Assembly (NCBI GenBank): GCA_007258455.2
Contig: VDFB02193867.1
Coordinates: 571,086,802-571,150,801, forward strand
DNA from: Sequoia sempervirens
Lineage: Eukaryota; Streptophyta; Pinopsida; Cupressales; Cupressaceae
Reading direction: 5' to 3'
DNA: 64,000 nucleotides
Shown: positions 33,016-44,800 of the stretch, one piece after another
Layout: every line of letters starts with the position of its first letter
How positions within the stretch are numbered: position 1 is the stretch's first letter
The notes under the pieces: model-generated
What the model was told of the DNA's origin: nothing
Databases searched by the model: none
The model's input: only the letters and a program-made list of their open reading frames with translations
Program-made: the position numbers and the translations under genes

Positions 33016-34850
33016 CTCGATTTGTAGCCCCTTCTCAGCCTTTTTGCAGGATTTTGTTGCAGAGCTCATTCGGAGTCCCTCGAGGGTTTCAATCCTTAAG
33101 CATATTTTTGGAGTGTCTTGGATCAGATTAGGGTTTTTCGTTGGATTCAGAGTGCTGGAAAAAGTTAGAAATGACTTTTATTTTATTGATTTTCATCGCC
33201 GTTTGCCAGATCCGTGAGGGTCTCAAGCTTGGTGATTTTTCGGATAGATCTAGGGGTCGCCTGATTTTCGGAGCACTTTGGGCCCAAACGGACCTCGCCG
33301 TTGGATTCGCAACACCCAAAAATGCCCATTTTCATATAAAATTTGTCCAGTTTCGGCAAAGTCATTTAGAGAGGCAAAACAAATTTACCCGAGGGCCGTA
33401 CGGCCCCCAGGCACAGTTTCCGAGGCACCGGAATCGAAAAAAAATATTTTTTTTGAAAAAAATGCCTTAAAACTGGCCCATGCAGTTGAAAAAACTCAGG
33501 CCGCTTTCCCGCCGCCCGGTGGCCACCAGAGGGCCACTCAGGCCGGCGGCGCCACCCCTTTGCAGCGCCACCACCCACGTGCCAGCCCCCGAGGGCTTAT
33601 ATCTCCAAGCCCGCGGTCATATTGGGGTCCAAACCCCTGCGCTCAGCCCTCCGCCAGTTGTTCAGCCCCAGCCCTGGTCACGTGGGTGACCGGGGGCTCC
33701 GCCGCCTGCTCCCTGTGCACCAACCCCTAGTCCTGCATGCGACCAGGGGCCGAATTTTTTTAGCCCCTGAGGGCTGTAGAGGACCTACTTGGGCAGATTC
33801 AGAGCACTTTCGCGGAAATGAGCATAACTTTCACATACGGAGGTATTTTTTTGCAAATGAGATATCGTTGAAAAGCTGTATCGACACTCTACGCAATGGT
33901 GTAAGTTTAATTTTCTAGTTTTTTCTTTTTGATGCCTTTTTTTGCCTCGGAATTTAGATATTTCTGTTTTCACTCTGGGACACATATCTTTTCCCTCGCT
34001 TGTCCGTTTTTCACAATTTTCATGGCATCGTAAAGCTATTTTCTGCCTCTATACAGATCTGAGGTCATTTCTAGAAAATGTGTAACTTTTTTTTTGCATG
34101 CATTCATTTTTTGTTTGGTGCTCTAGGTTTGCATTTTCACTCATGTTTCTGCATATTTTTTTTTGCATTATCTCCTTATGCAATCATTGGGTATTGTAAT
34201 AAAGAACTGATATAAACTTCCAGTAAGGGGGGTTCTTGCATCCATCTCTCATGATTGGTGACAACTCGCATGAGTTTGTCTGGTTTTCTGTTGTCTCCTT
34301 CTAGCTTCTTTCTTGCTTAGCTAGACACATCGTTGGTTTGTTTCGGTTCACACTTCACATTGGGATTTTATGGTTCTTGATCCTCATTGGTTCAGATCTT
34401 TCACATTTGAAGGCCATGTTTTATGGTTATTGTTCCAGAATCTTGATGGTACTCATCCTATGGGCAGTTTTAGTTTCAGTTTAGCATCGGCTTTGAGAGA
34501 CACAACTTCCAGATTTGTCATCATTATGGGTCCATTCATCTACTATTGCTTATAGATTCCAAAGTTGATCCAGTATGTGAGTTTCTAGAGTTCCTTGGCA
34601 TTGGGTCTTTTGTTGCATTTGTGATTCCGATTGATATCTTGCAAACATAACTATCTTTCCTTGCTTGTCGGATTTGGGGTTCCAGTGTTGCTTCATCAAA
34701 GTTCTTCCAGTGATTCTTCGCAGCAGTTCATCTTACTAAGGGGGGTTTCTCTCTCTTTACATTTGTACATGAGTACCTCATCAGGCCTTGTTGTCAGGAC
34801 TCATATTTGCATAATAATCTGCTTCTCCCTAAGTTGCACTTATGGGGGGG
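33016..34850 (+). other. non-coding interior of the short-LTR element, with a GC-rich island
   Basis: The interior has no recognisable protein. About 33380-33760 is strikingly GC-rich (GCCGGCGGCGCCACCCC and similar) within otherwise AT-rich DNA, and overlapping ORFs on both strands there reflect that composition. The end has TATGGGGGGG (34841-34850), the polypurine primer for plus-strand DNA. Confidence 0.75.
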
Positions 34851-35134
34851 TGTTAGTGTAATTAATATTTAATTACGCTTGCATAAGTTTACTTAGGCAT
34901 TACTTAATTCCTAGGTTTTAGGATCTTATCTTTATCTTATCGAGCTATCCTTTTGCTCAAGATAAGATTAGGTTTAGGCATCTTTTCTTTTATAAAGCAA
35001 ATTATCTCTTGTAATTAATTGGTCTTTTCGAATATATCAAATTGCATGTTTTTATGCAATCTCTGCTTTTTCGTTTTCCTCTTCTGTGGAAGGTAATTTT
35101 TTAGGTTTGCAATCAGATCTTGGAAATTCTAACA
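34851..35134 (+). repeat. 3' LTR of short-LTR element
   Basis: 284 bp, starts TGTTAGTGTAATTAATATTT and ends ATTCTAACA. It differs from the 5' LTR by only a handful of substitutions and one-base indels, so this insertion is younger than G1 or Copia C2. Confidence 0.93.
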
Positions 35135-37084
35135 CGATTTAAGTAGTATAGGGAGTAGGAATAATAAAATAGCATTGATAAAGGCATTGGAAGAGATTAC
35201 TAATGTTGCCTCTATTGAAAATTCAAAATTGAGGCCCCTTAAAAGAAAGGCTAGAAGAGGTGAAAATAAGAAATTGCTTGAAAATAAGTTAGAATAGATT
35301 GGAAATAGGGTGAGGTTGTGGAGTTTTATGTGTTCAAAAGTTTTGCAAGGACAGGGGAGGTCAAAAGTATGTTATGGCATGATTGCCTAGTTGGAAAAAT
35401 AGGGGTTTTGAATGAAAAAGAGAGGTTTGAGGGAGTAAAAGTGGGTAAAGTCAGGTGGCAACATAATTTGGTGGTCAATTAAGTTTGTGGAGGTAGAATG
35501 AAGAGTGTTGGAAGAGATTTTTAGGTTGTATGAGGTTTGGGTTTGGGTTTGGAGGTTCGGTTCGCCAGTTCGGCCAAAAAATTTTGGAGGGGGGTTCAGT
35601 TCGTTTTCAGTTCGTTGGTACAAAAAACATGTAAAAACAAAATATATATATATGCAGCCTAGAAGCATGAATTAGGATTAGAATATCACATAACATCATA
35701 TAAAAAACAAAACTACCATAAACTTGAATGTCATTTAAAACATGCATGATAAATATTCATCGTTGAAACTTGAATTGTGGTAGCTTGATATACAGAGTCT
35801 ATTGATGCTAGGGTTCAATTTGTATGATTTTGAAAAAAGAAGCCAATTGAGTAGAGTTATCAACATTCTTCAGAAATAAAAATTTGTTTAGTACACTAGC
35901 CATTTTGATGTCTTCTTGCAGTCTCAAACATTATTTTGTATCATTGTTACATTGGTCTTGAGAGTGGTAGCTTAATATAGCTCCACAATACAAAATATGG
36001 TTTACCTGTGTAGTGTAACAGTGGCATAGGTAGATTTTTCTTTCAAAGAACCAAAGGGTGATTGCACAATTGAAGTGTATAAACACATATCTTTTTGTAA
36101 TATCAAGGATACTTTTTGAAACTTCCATGCATTGCTAATCTAAAAGGAAAAGTGTTTTACGTAATCTGTATGCAGTCATGCTTTTGACATTGTCAAAAAG
36201 AGAAAAACTTCCTGAATGATGCAAAGGCATGGCCAACCAGTTCTAACTCTTCACATGAGAGAAGAGAGATGTTGGAGAGTACATCAAGTTAGTGAGAATA
36301 GAAGTGTAATGTGTTTTAGTTTTTAGTATTCCTCTGTTTCTCTACAGATGTGTGATAAATTCTTAGTTCAATGATGTAGAACATTTTTTGAAAAAAGAAA
36401 GTTGTGACACAATTCACTTTCAATATAGCAAGCAAAAATGAAAGCTCGGCCTTTTGGAATGAAAATTCTTGTTTTCAAAACAAATGAATAAGAATGAGGT
36501 AGTTAAGGTGTTTGAAGTGATTTAGAGGTCACTTTTAGGGTTCCCTTGGGTGTGGTTCAAAGTCAAACTCCATAAAACATTAAAAAAATGTTAAAAAAAA
36601 CACTTGTTGGATGCCTAGACATGAGGGTTTTGTCTTGGTTTGCCTGGGTTCTATCTGGGTTATGTCCAAGCTCTCTTGGGTTCTGCTTGGGTGAACCATA
36701 CCCAAAAATGAAGGACCCTGGTCAAACCCACAAGTGAACCAAACCAAGACCTGCATCAAGAGCGAACTAGGACCAGAACCTGGTAACATAGATAATGTGT
36801 CAGGAAGTTGACTACTTCATCACTCTGAATGTTATGTTTTGCAAGTATTGTGAAGATTATGTATCTTTTTCTTAATTGAGTTGTTCCAATCAAAGGATTA
36901 AATATATTGGAATCTTTTATGAATCATTTCATGGAATACCAATTGAAAATGTGTTTTTTTCTTTTAGATAAAGTTGTTTAGCATCAATCAATTAATTTAT
37001 TCAAGACAAACCAGGAAGGACAACAATGATCAATGCTAGGGCTAACCAATTAATAAGTATACACATGAATAAGTCAAGCATGTA
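35135..37084. other. non-coding AT-rich sequence, nothing firmly recognised
   Basis: No coding domain. Two G-rich words stand out: GGTTTGGGTTTGGGTTTGG with GGTTCGGTTCGCC near 35528, and a C/G-rich stretch around 36600-36790 with repeated GGGTT and GAACC words. I could not align them into convincing terminal repeats. Confidence 0.5.
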
Positions 37085-37460
37085 CATGTGAATAAGGGAA
37101 GCACAAGTAGTCACAAACATGTAAGACTTGAAGTATACACACGAATACATAGTATACACAACTTAATACAAAGTATATGTATGAATACAAGGTATATGCA
37201 TGAAAACGTGTAAGTCACAAAGTATACATTGAAACACATGTAAGTCACAAAGTATACACCTAAGTTGTAAAGTATACACTTAAATACATGTAACTCATAT
37301 CTATTGAACCATGAATTTATAATGCAAATATGGACACCATTGATAAAAAAGATTTGTATTAACCAAATAGCCATGTACACATACACCAATATATATCGAT
37401 ATAAGTATGAAATATAGGTACAAAATATCCATATAGGCTTACGAGAATGCCATATAGGCA
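37085..37460. repeat. degenerate minisatellite (AAGTATACAC / GAATACATGTAAGTCAC)
   Basis: Words such as AAGTATACAC, GTATACAC and ACATGTAAGTCACAAAG recur irregularly about a dozen times, giving mixed units near 27-30 bp. The minus-strand ORF over it (37111-37461) is an artefact of the repeat. Confidence 0.65.
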
Positions 37461-38177
37461 TAAAATGTCAAATATATCCAATACAAAATATGTACAAAAC
37501 TTTCATGTAGGCATACAACAAAGGGCTTTGGAATCAAAATTCATTTCTCTTCGTGCTCTGGATATAAATTATTTCCCTTTTCTTGTCGATCTGATGGTGA
37601 TAAGTTCGTCACTCATTTGTGCTATGCTCAAGGAGTGCTCCTATTTCTCCTCCTACTATTAAGTTCTTGGTGAAGTTTTAACTGTTACAATAAGAAGTAA
37701 AGACATTAATATATAGAAATTACATTATAAAAAATGATATATTTAACAAAATAATCACTTACCACCATCTCACGATCACTCTCCACAAGGGAAATATTTG
37801 CATGCCCATTTTGAGGCATGCTCAAGCCCTATATAAACCATCCAAATTGAAATTAAACTACAAATCAATAATGGTTTGATTTTTCACTAGAACTAACATC
37901 TATAACAACGAATGTAAATTGAAATTTAGTGATTTTCCTCATAACTCCCCTGTAAGAGCCATCGAGGATTGTATAGCAGATGAAACACCAATATCCATTT
38001 CCCTCATAACATTTGAAGGTGTTTCCGCCTCCAACATCAGAAAATAAAACAACAAATTATTCAATCACAAAAACTACAATAGCGATCCACGTCATGACTT
38101 ATAATGTATGAGATAATGAACAAAATTTTGAGTACTTATTAAACTATATATTTCTGATTATCATGCTTACTATTTTC

Positions 38178-38499
38178 CCTATCCATATCTTGTTTGAAAG
38201 GATGTGTTTTTAGGCTTTTACCCATAGTAGCAAGCCATTGAACCATTTGATAAAATGCTTTTGTAGACATGTATGATAATTGTGGTAGCATAGAGAAGGC
38301 AATGAACTGTTTGAAAAAATGCCTCAAAGAAATGGGGTCTCATGGTGATGGAATTCCATTACAAACAAATGCATGTCATGGCATTCCATCACCATAAGAC
38401 TGCATTTCTTTCAGGCATTTTTTTAGAAATTTCATTTCCTTGTCTATGGTATTATTTCTTACTATTGCTTTGATAGATATTTTTCCAAGCATCCATAGT
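38178..38499. repeat. MITE-like hairpin, copy 1
   Basis: About 320 bp in an intron of gene B. The centre is an inverted repeat: AAAAAATGCCTCAAAGAAAT, then GTCTCATGGTGATGGAATTCC, answered by GGCATTCCATCACCATAAGAC and GCATTTCTTTCAGGCATTTTTT. It ends CCAAGCATCCATAG. No coding capacity. Confidence 0.65.
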
Positions 38500-38780
38500 T
38501 TGTTGGAAAGCATCTATTTCAGGCTTTTAGCCATAGCAGCAAGGAAGTGAGTAGTTTGATAAAATGCTTTGGTACACATTTATGGAAAATGTGGTATCAT
38601 AGAAAAGGTGGTGAGTTGTTTGAAGAAATTCCTTGAATAAATGTGGTCTCATGGTGATGGAATGGAATTCCATCCCCATGAGACTGCATTTCTTTAAGGC
38701 ATTTTTTCAAACTACTAACTGTCTTGTCTATGTTATTGCTTTATATTATGCTTTTATAGATTTTTTCCAAGCATCCATAG
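38491..38780. repeat. MITE-like hairpin, copy 2
   Basis: About 290 bp, sharing its first bases with the end of copy 1 (head-to-tail). It has the same order of segments: GGCTTTTAGCCATAGCAGCAAGG, TTTGATAAAATGCTTTGGTA, the CTCATGGTGATGG...CCATCCCCATGAG hairpin, and CCAAGCATCCATAG at the end. Confidence 0.65.
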
Positions 38781-39405
38781 TTTGTCGTGCAGGTGCACCT
38801 TTGCAAGCACATGCCTCCATGAGGAAAATTTAGGATTTTGAATTGGTTAAGGTGTTTTGATGATGTAATAAGGCTTAAATAGTCATTTTGGAGGTTGTAG
38901 TAGTCTTAGTTAATTTGGGCATGAAGTGCAAAATTGCAAAATATTGACAAAGTTGTCAATTTCAAATGTTGTAAAAATGAAAAAAAAGGCGTAAAGGCAT
39001 GGAATTCCAAGGTTCAAAGTAGTTGTAGAGGTTATTGAGTCATTGTAGGAAGTTGGAAAGGTTGGGAAATGTTTAAAAATGATATGATCTCCATTGATGT
39101 AAGTTGTTGTTGGAGAGATTGAAGGAGAAAACTAATAAAATATCACTGATCCAAAGGAGCTGGTATTGAGTTTTTGATATGTGAAAGTAAGCCATGATGG
39201 GTGCCTAATTTGGGGATTTGTTGACAAGGTTGTTTGAGAAAATTGAAAGTTTTGACAAGAAAAGTGGGTTGGTTGACCTAGTAGGAAGACTAGGTAGAAG
39301 TTTGAAAACAAAGAAAGAATTGAGTTTTTGAGTTGCAAAGTGGATTGAATCCTTTTGAATGATGAAGTTAATTTATTTGATTGCCCTACATTGCATCAGT
39401 TTGTT

Positions 39406-39672
39406 GGAAAGCACTTTTTTTAAGCTTTTAGCCATAGCAGTGAGGAAATGAATTGTTTGATAAAATGCTTTGGTAGACATGTATGGAAAATGTGGTAGCA
39501 TAGAAAAGGTGATGAGTTGTTTGAAAAAGTGCATCAAAGAAATTGGGTCTCATGGTGATGGACATCACCATGAGACCACATTTCTTTGAGGCATTTTTTC
39601 AAAAAATTCATTGCCTTGTCTATCTTATTGCTTACTATTATTCTTTCATATATTCCTTCCAAGCATCCATAG
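39406..39672. repeat. MITE-like hairpin, copy 3
   Basis: About 265 bp with a shorter centre in which CTCATGGTGATGG meets CATCACCATGAG almost directly. It ends CCAAGCATCCATAG and is followed by a ~70-bp inverted fragment of the same family (39672-39740, CATAGACAAGGCAATGAAC). Confidence 0.65.
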
Positions 39673-41619
39673 CATAGACAAGGCAATGAACTGTTTGAAA
39701 AGATGTCGAGCAATAAAAAGTGGTCTCATGGAATGCCATGACAAGAAAATGCAACTGGAAGCTACTCCTATACTTATTACTTATGCTATGTGAAATAATT
39801 GCATCACTGCTTATGTTGACTTTCTAAACAACTACATTGTAGTTGAAATTTTGTCATCTATCAACATCTAGTTATTAATTATGGAATGTGAAGTAATGCT
39901 TTGAGTTTGAATGATTTGCAATGCAACGTAATCAATGATATGAATATAAACTACACAAATCTATTAAGTACAATTCATTAGTCAAACTCTTTATTCTATT
40001 ACCTATGTGTAGGTTTGAGTAAATCCACTGGCACTGGGAGGTGTTCCCTCGAAAACCTCCAATATTAGCCTGTTCAACATCCAAAATCACATATTAAAAT
40101 ACCATTCGTAAAACAATTCTATTAACATGTAATAAATTTATAATTGTTTACTAGTTACATACGCCACCGATAGGTGTACTGTAGAAATAAGTAGATGGAG
40201 GGCCGGTGTATCCAATCTCAACACTGTGACCCTACAATTTTATTAAAATCATAAAACTAAATTAGTTAGTCTTGCATTTCAAAATCAAAATTTAATAAAT
40301 TAAATTCAATGAACATGCTAACTTTTACCTAACTATCAATGAAATACACCTCATGCAAAATGTCAGCTTCCCTCTCCATCTCCATAGTTGCATATAGATC
40401 CTGCGTAGTAGCCTCTTGAGTGCCAGTGGGGTCATATGAACAAGTCGCCCTGCAAGATTGACACATATGGGTTTGAAGGCCACCACTAGAAGACTCCCTT
40501 GGATGGCATTGTAGAATAGGGCTAGTATGATGGATGACACTTTGGTTCAAAGTGTGGATCACCTGCAATTTCTCTACGTCGACACTCTCCTTCGCAACAG
40601 AAGGCATAACAATGTGATCACGAAGCTGCCTAGTGAGAGCTTGTCTCCTTTGTCATGTAGGATCTGACTGTGCACCAAGTCTATCCTGATCCGACCCCCC
40701 AACTCTCCCCTAGAAGTCCCTCATATCAAAATAATTTGGGATTTTGTTCAATATGAACTCACTGTATAGTTTCCTAAGAAAATACTGCAAGACTTCACAA
40801 TTGCTACACAATGGGTAATCAAAGACCATATACCACCTATCATAAAAATACTTCCTAATTTATTGGTGGTGGCACCAATGAATAAGAAACCTCTTTACAT
40901 TGAGGGTAATATTTTGATTTGTTTTAGAATTAGTGAATAATGGGCATAAATCACCTTTTGTAATTTTTAAATCCTTTACATCTTTATATAATAGTTTATT
41001 CGCATAATAAGCCCTAATCACCTACCTCCTATCTTGCCATCCAGTTATTTGTTTGCTAATTGAATCTACATTTTTTAACATATCTTTCAATGAACTTGCT
41101 AGGGTTATTCTGTCTGTGGTTGAACCATTTGGATCACAAAACCTACTGATTAAATCCTCAATTTGTTTTTTATTGTTCTCAACTTCACTCATTAAATTTT
41201 GTTGAGTGTCAGGAGGGTGTTGAGTGATTGGTGGAGGAGGTTTCTCTTGAGGTTTATTTTTTTGTTGAGGATTTTGTTCTTGGGGATTCGGTTGCTCTTC
41301 TTGTTGAGGATTTTGAGGGTTTTCAGGTTGATTTTCATCTCCTACAAATTCAAAAAATAATATATCAAATACAACCTAAAATTAACAAAATCAACCTAAA
41401 ACTAACAAATTCAAAACAAAAATCAAACAATCCTTACCTCTCCCACCTCCTCCTCGTGGTGCCATCCTTGCAAAGAAATAACAACCATTGGTGAATATTT
41501 TTGTACAATACCTCCTAGAACGTGAATGCAAAACTTGGGGGTTTTGGCCGCGGGCACAACAAAAAATACAGTCGAAATGAAGAATGAATGAGTTTCACTT
41601 TTTTTTTCTTTTAACATGT

Positions 41620-41745
41620 CATAACGTGAGTTTATTATAATGCACTCACATTATAGGCTTGTGGTGGCCAAGCCTCAGGCTTGACACACCAAGCCATAAT
41701 GCGAGCGTGTTATAACGTGCTCATGTTTTGAGTTTTCAATTTTTT
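41620..41745. repeat. CG-containing alternating motif upstream of gene B
   Basis: Contains CATAACGTGAGTTTATTATAATGC, ATAATGCGAGCGTGTTATAACG and TGCTCATGTTTTGAG, which resemble the words at 2706-2800. It lies about 155 bp upstream of the gene B start codon, where a promoter or a transposon end could be. It also contains the inverted pair AAGCCTCAGGCTT. Confidence 0.45.
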
Positions 41746-41807
41746 TAAAAAAGTGGCCACAAAATTGCTACCCATCTTCATGCACCTACCCTTGGTGTTC
41801 CTATAAG

Positions 41808-44800
41808 CCTTGCCTTGTGACTTGCAACTTCCATTCTACACTCTTATTCTAGATTATGCAATGAGCGTCGGTAGAATTGGGTATGATTTGCTTTGTGGAT
41901 AACCTCTCCATTCCAAAGTATATCATTTCTTTAATTTAATTTTGCATACTAACTCCATATCCTTTCCTCTTTCTTAGCAGTGAAAATCTCCTCTTCAATC
42001 TCAGACCTTGAGGAATTTTTCCTTTGGAGACACTTAATTGATTAAAAAATAATCTGATTACCCTTCCTAATTAAACCACTACTCCATTCTTCGATAGCCT
42101 TGCTGAAATTTTTGCAACTCTTCATTTTACTTACTTCTTCCCTTCCTATCAGGGCTAGGGGATCAGAGGATAACTCACTTGAGAAATTGGTTGAGGAGGA
42201 ATATGAAAGAGTGATTTTAGACATTTAGTAAAAACTTGGACTTGTTTCTTTAACTCATCCTTACTCTCTTTGTCTTTCTTAGACCTCTCAACCATGTTTT
42301 TTGTAGACACCTAAAATTTGTGTACATCTCCATCCCTTGTAGGGGGTCCCAGATTAATCCTATCAATAACAAAGTCACTCGTAGTTGCTTGAGTAACCTC
42401 TTTTTGTGTAGTGAGACATGCAACTTCTAGGAATAGGCTCCTTGATTTGACATCATCTATTAGTCGAGCAATAGTCTTCAATTTCTTAGGCTTTGGGGTC
42501 CTTTGAAGCAATTGGCCCACCATATCTTGCCTCGAAAGATATAGCTACACTTCCTTCATTTTCTTTGATAAAGTATCTTCTATCTGAATAGGGGTAACAG
42601 GAACATTGGTCTCCTTGGAGTTGGAGGAGTCAAATAGTGTTTTTTTTGTGGGAGGAGTGTTAGCTTGTATGTCCTATGATGAAATCAGAGTATACCTTTG
42701 TCTAGGAGGCTCACTTTCCTTTCTAAGAGGTGATGACCAATGATATGAGGAGGAAGAACTAATATCAATGTTACTCAAGTCACCTCCTTCTCCCTCGTCT
42801 CCTTTATCTTTGTCCAAATGGAGTAATTCAAGGAGATATTCTCCACAAGTTTGTTGAAAAAAATTCATATTCAAAGGTTCTTCATCGTCATCACCTTGGT
42901 CTCTTGGTGGCAATGGAAGTAAAGTGGATCTAGAAGTTCCTATAAACACTGAAGACTGAGTACTACCTCCCACAGGTCGAGTATTCTGTGATTTGGTTTG
43001 GGGACGATATGTCTCTATTTTATTCTTAGTGACCCACTCTTGAGTCCTTTCCAAAACATCTATGGTTCTTGCTTCAATTGTTTCTTTTTCCTTATTACTC
43101 CAATCCATAGCAGGGATGGGTCAGTTTTTTATCAATTCAACAAAAAATGGGTTACTAGGTCAGATTCATCATCCTCAATCCCTTGAACATCCCCACCCAA
43201 ATCATAAATGATTATTTTCATCAAAGATAATCTCATCTAGTTTCTTCTCCTCACCTCAAATTCATCAAAGTAGTCATCCAAATAATCCTCCAAAGTTGGA
43301 AAATAGAAGAAACTAGGTGCTAATTTCAAATTATCTTTCACATAGTCTTTGAGGTCGAAAGGAAAGTGTTCATCGTAAGTATGAAAACTATACCTAGATA
43401 TTTCTTTCTCTATGTTTAGAGCATCTTACATGGATTCACAAGTGAAGGGGCCAAAACCAACTAGAAACAATATTGTCACTCTCCTCTGCTCTTGGCATAT
43501 TTTGTTGACATCAAATAACTATTTGCAAACCGCGATCATTACAAATTTATCTTTCGAGTTCCTTGGGAGTTTGATAGGGAAACCAGTAAAACCGCCAACT
43601 CTTATATATGAAAAAATTTGAAGATGAATAACATGGCTACCATAGAAATTGACAAACTACATGGCTTTAGGTGAAAGTTGTATTTCGATTTTCCCTTGTA
43701 ACTCCCTGGTTATTCTCATGGTAATAACATCAGATATCCTCTTGTGATGAAGGAAACTCTTATTCAACTACAACTTATTAAGGTACTTAGAAATTGGTAC
43801 CTAGTCTCGAGGAAGATCACTTGGCCTCAAGCCTGGCCATGGTCTGGTGCTTGCAATGGCATAAATTAAATAAGACATATAGAATGTATTATTGGAAATG
43901 AAGAAAATAAGCAAAGTGTGTATCTTGACACTAATGAGAATCGCCCAATCTAAGAATTGGCTTCCTTCAAGCACTATATGAGAAAAAAAATTACATCCAT
44001 TCCTAGAAACCATAAGTATCTTCATTTCCCCAAACTTTGTGTAACAAAACTATGTCAAATATCTTGTCCACAAAATGGTTCCTGTGCAGGTTTCAGGGCA
44101 ATTAAGATTTATCCTACCTGGGTTTCACTAAGCAATTCCTTGCCATTATATTCTTGTAATACCCCTTTTTGAGTGACAACTCAATCTGAGCATTGGTAAA
44201 ATCTAGAGTTGAGTAAGGTTCTTTTTCTAGAACCCTCAAGCATGAGGCCAAGGTGGTTCTTTGAATTTTAACCACCAACCCATTATCTTCAGTTCTAATT
44301 TTTTGAGTCTAAGAATCATAATGTCTTATACATTCAAGAATTAACTTGGGGCGTTGGATGGCCACATGGAATGCAACTACTTCCACCAATTTGTTTTCGA
44401 CTACCTTTTGTGTGATGGGTGGTGGATTGGGTACATTAAATTTTTCCCTCAATTCATTCATATTTGCTTTTCTGAGCTTGGTGTCTCCTATCCTAGGCAT
44501 GTCGTAGGTTTAACTTGAGATATACTCATAACCCTAACACTTAATTCTTCTCATGACTAAAATTCTATGGTTTGAATGGGATTTCACTTAGTAGATTACA
44601 ATGTAGAGGGAATTAAGCTTGGAGACTATAATTGAAAGAAATAGAAAAGATATAAATACCTTAAAACACTTGAATTCGGCAAACGAAAATCTATACTAGC
44701 ATGCTCTCCCTCGTCACGTCTCCCAATGTTAATATCACATTTGAAGAATGTTTGTTTCTTGCATGAATTTCCTTTTAATTCTCTACAGGAAATGTACAAG

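Larger units (their letters stand above)
32721..35134 (+). mobile_element. complete short-LTR, non-autonomous Copia-type retrotransposon
   Basis: Two LTRs of 283 and 284 bp (32721-33003 and 34851-35134) begin TGTTAGTGTAATTA and end ATTCTAACA. The flanks TGATT (32716-32720) and CGATT (35135-35139) agree at four of five bases, an aged target duplication. A perfect tRNA-iMet primer site follows the 5' LTR, and a GGGGGGG tract precedes the 3' LTR. The 1.85-kb interior has no gag, protease, RT or integrase motif. It must rely on enzymes of another element. It is larger than classical TRIMs. Confidence 0.93.
37530..41465 (-). pseudogene. gene B: broken multi-exon gene of unknown family
   Basis: Exon 1 (41438-41465) reads MAPRGGGGR and ends at donor GTAAGG. 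Exon 2 (40329-41341, acceptor TTGTAG) joins in phase and encodes a Gln/Asn/Pro-rich segment, then ENNKKQIEDLISRFCDP, KDMLKNVDSISKQITGWQDR, RAYYANKLLYKDVKDL, DRWYMVFDYPLCSN, RQALTRQLRDHIVMP and MCQSCRATCSYDPTGTQEAT. In-frame stops interrupt it about five times, mostly at former CAG, CGA or similar codons. Exon 3 (40163-40231, GHSVEIGYTGPPSTYFYSTP) and exon 4 (40003-40069, ANIGGFRGNTSQCQWIYSN) have GT/AG borders. Later exons are likely near 37940-38030 and at 37763-37828, with an Arg-rich end near 37530-37660. No known domain. It could be a host gene family or the second protein of a DNA transposon. Confidence 0.55.

Noticed and set aside
33128..33740. Overlapping ORFs in the GC-rich island as a coding gene or contaminant
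   Set aside because: The block lies inside an element with matching LTRs, PBS and PPT; the frames have no motifs and reflect base composition.
35505..36795. GGTTCGGTTCG-type words as terminal inverted repeats of a DNA transposon
   Set aside because: I could not align the two ends beyond short G-rich words, and no duplication or transposase was found.
37111..37461. Minus-strand hydrophobic ORF
   Set aside because: It is produced by the GTATACAC/ACATGTAAG minisatellite and has no independent support.
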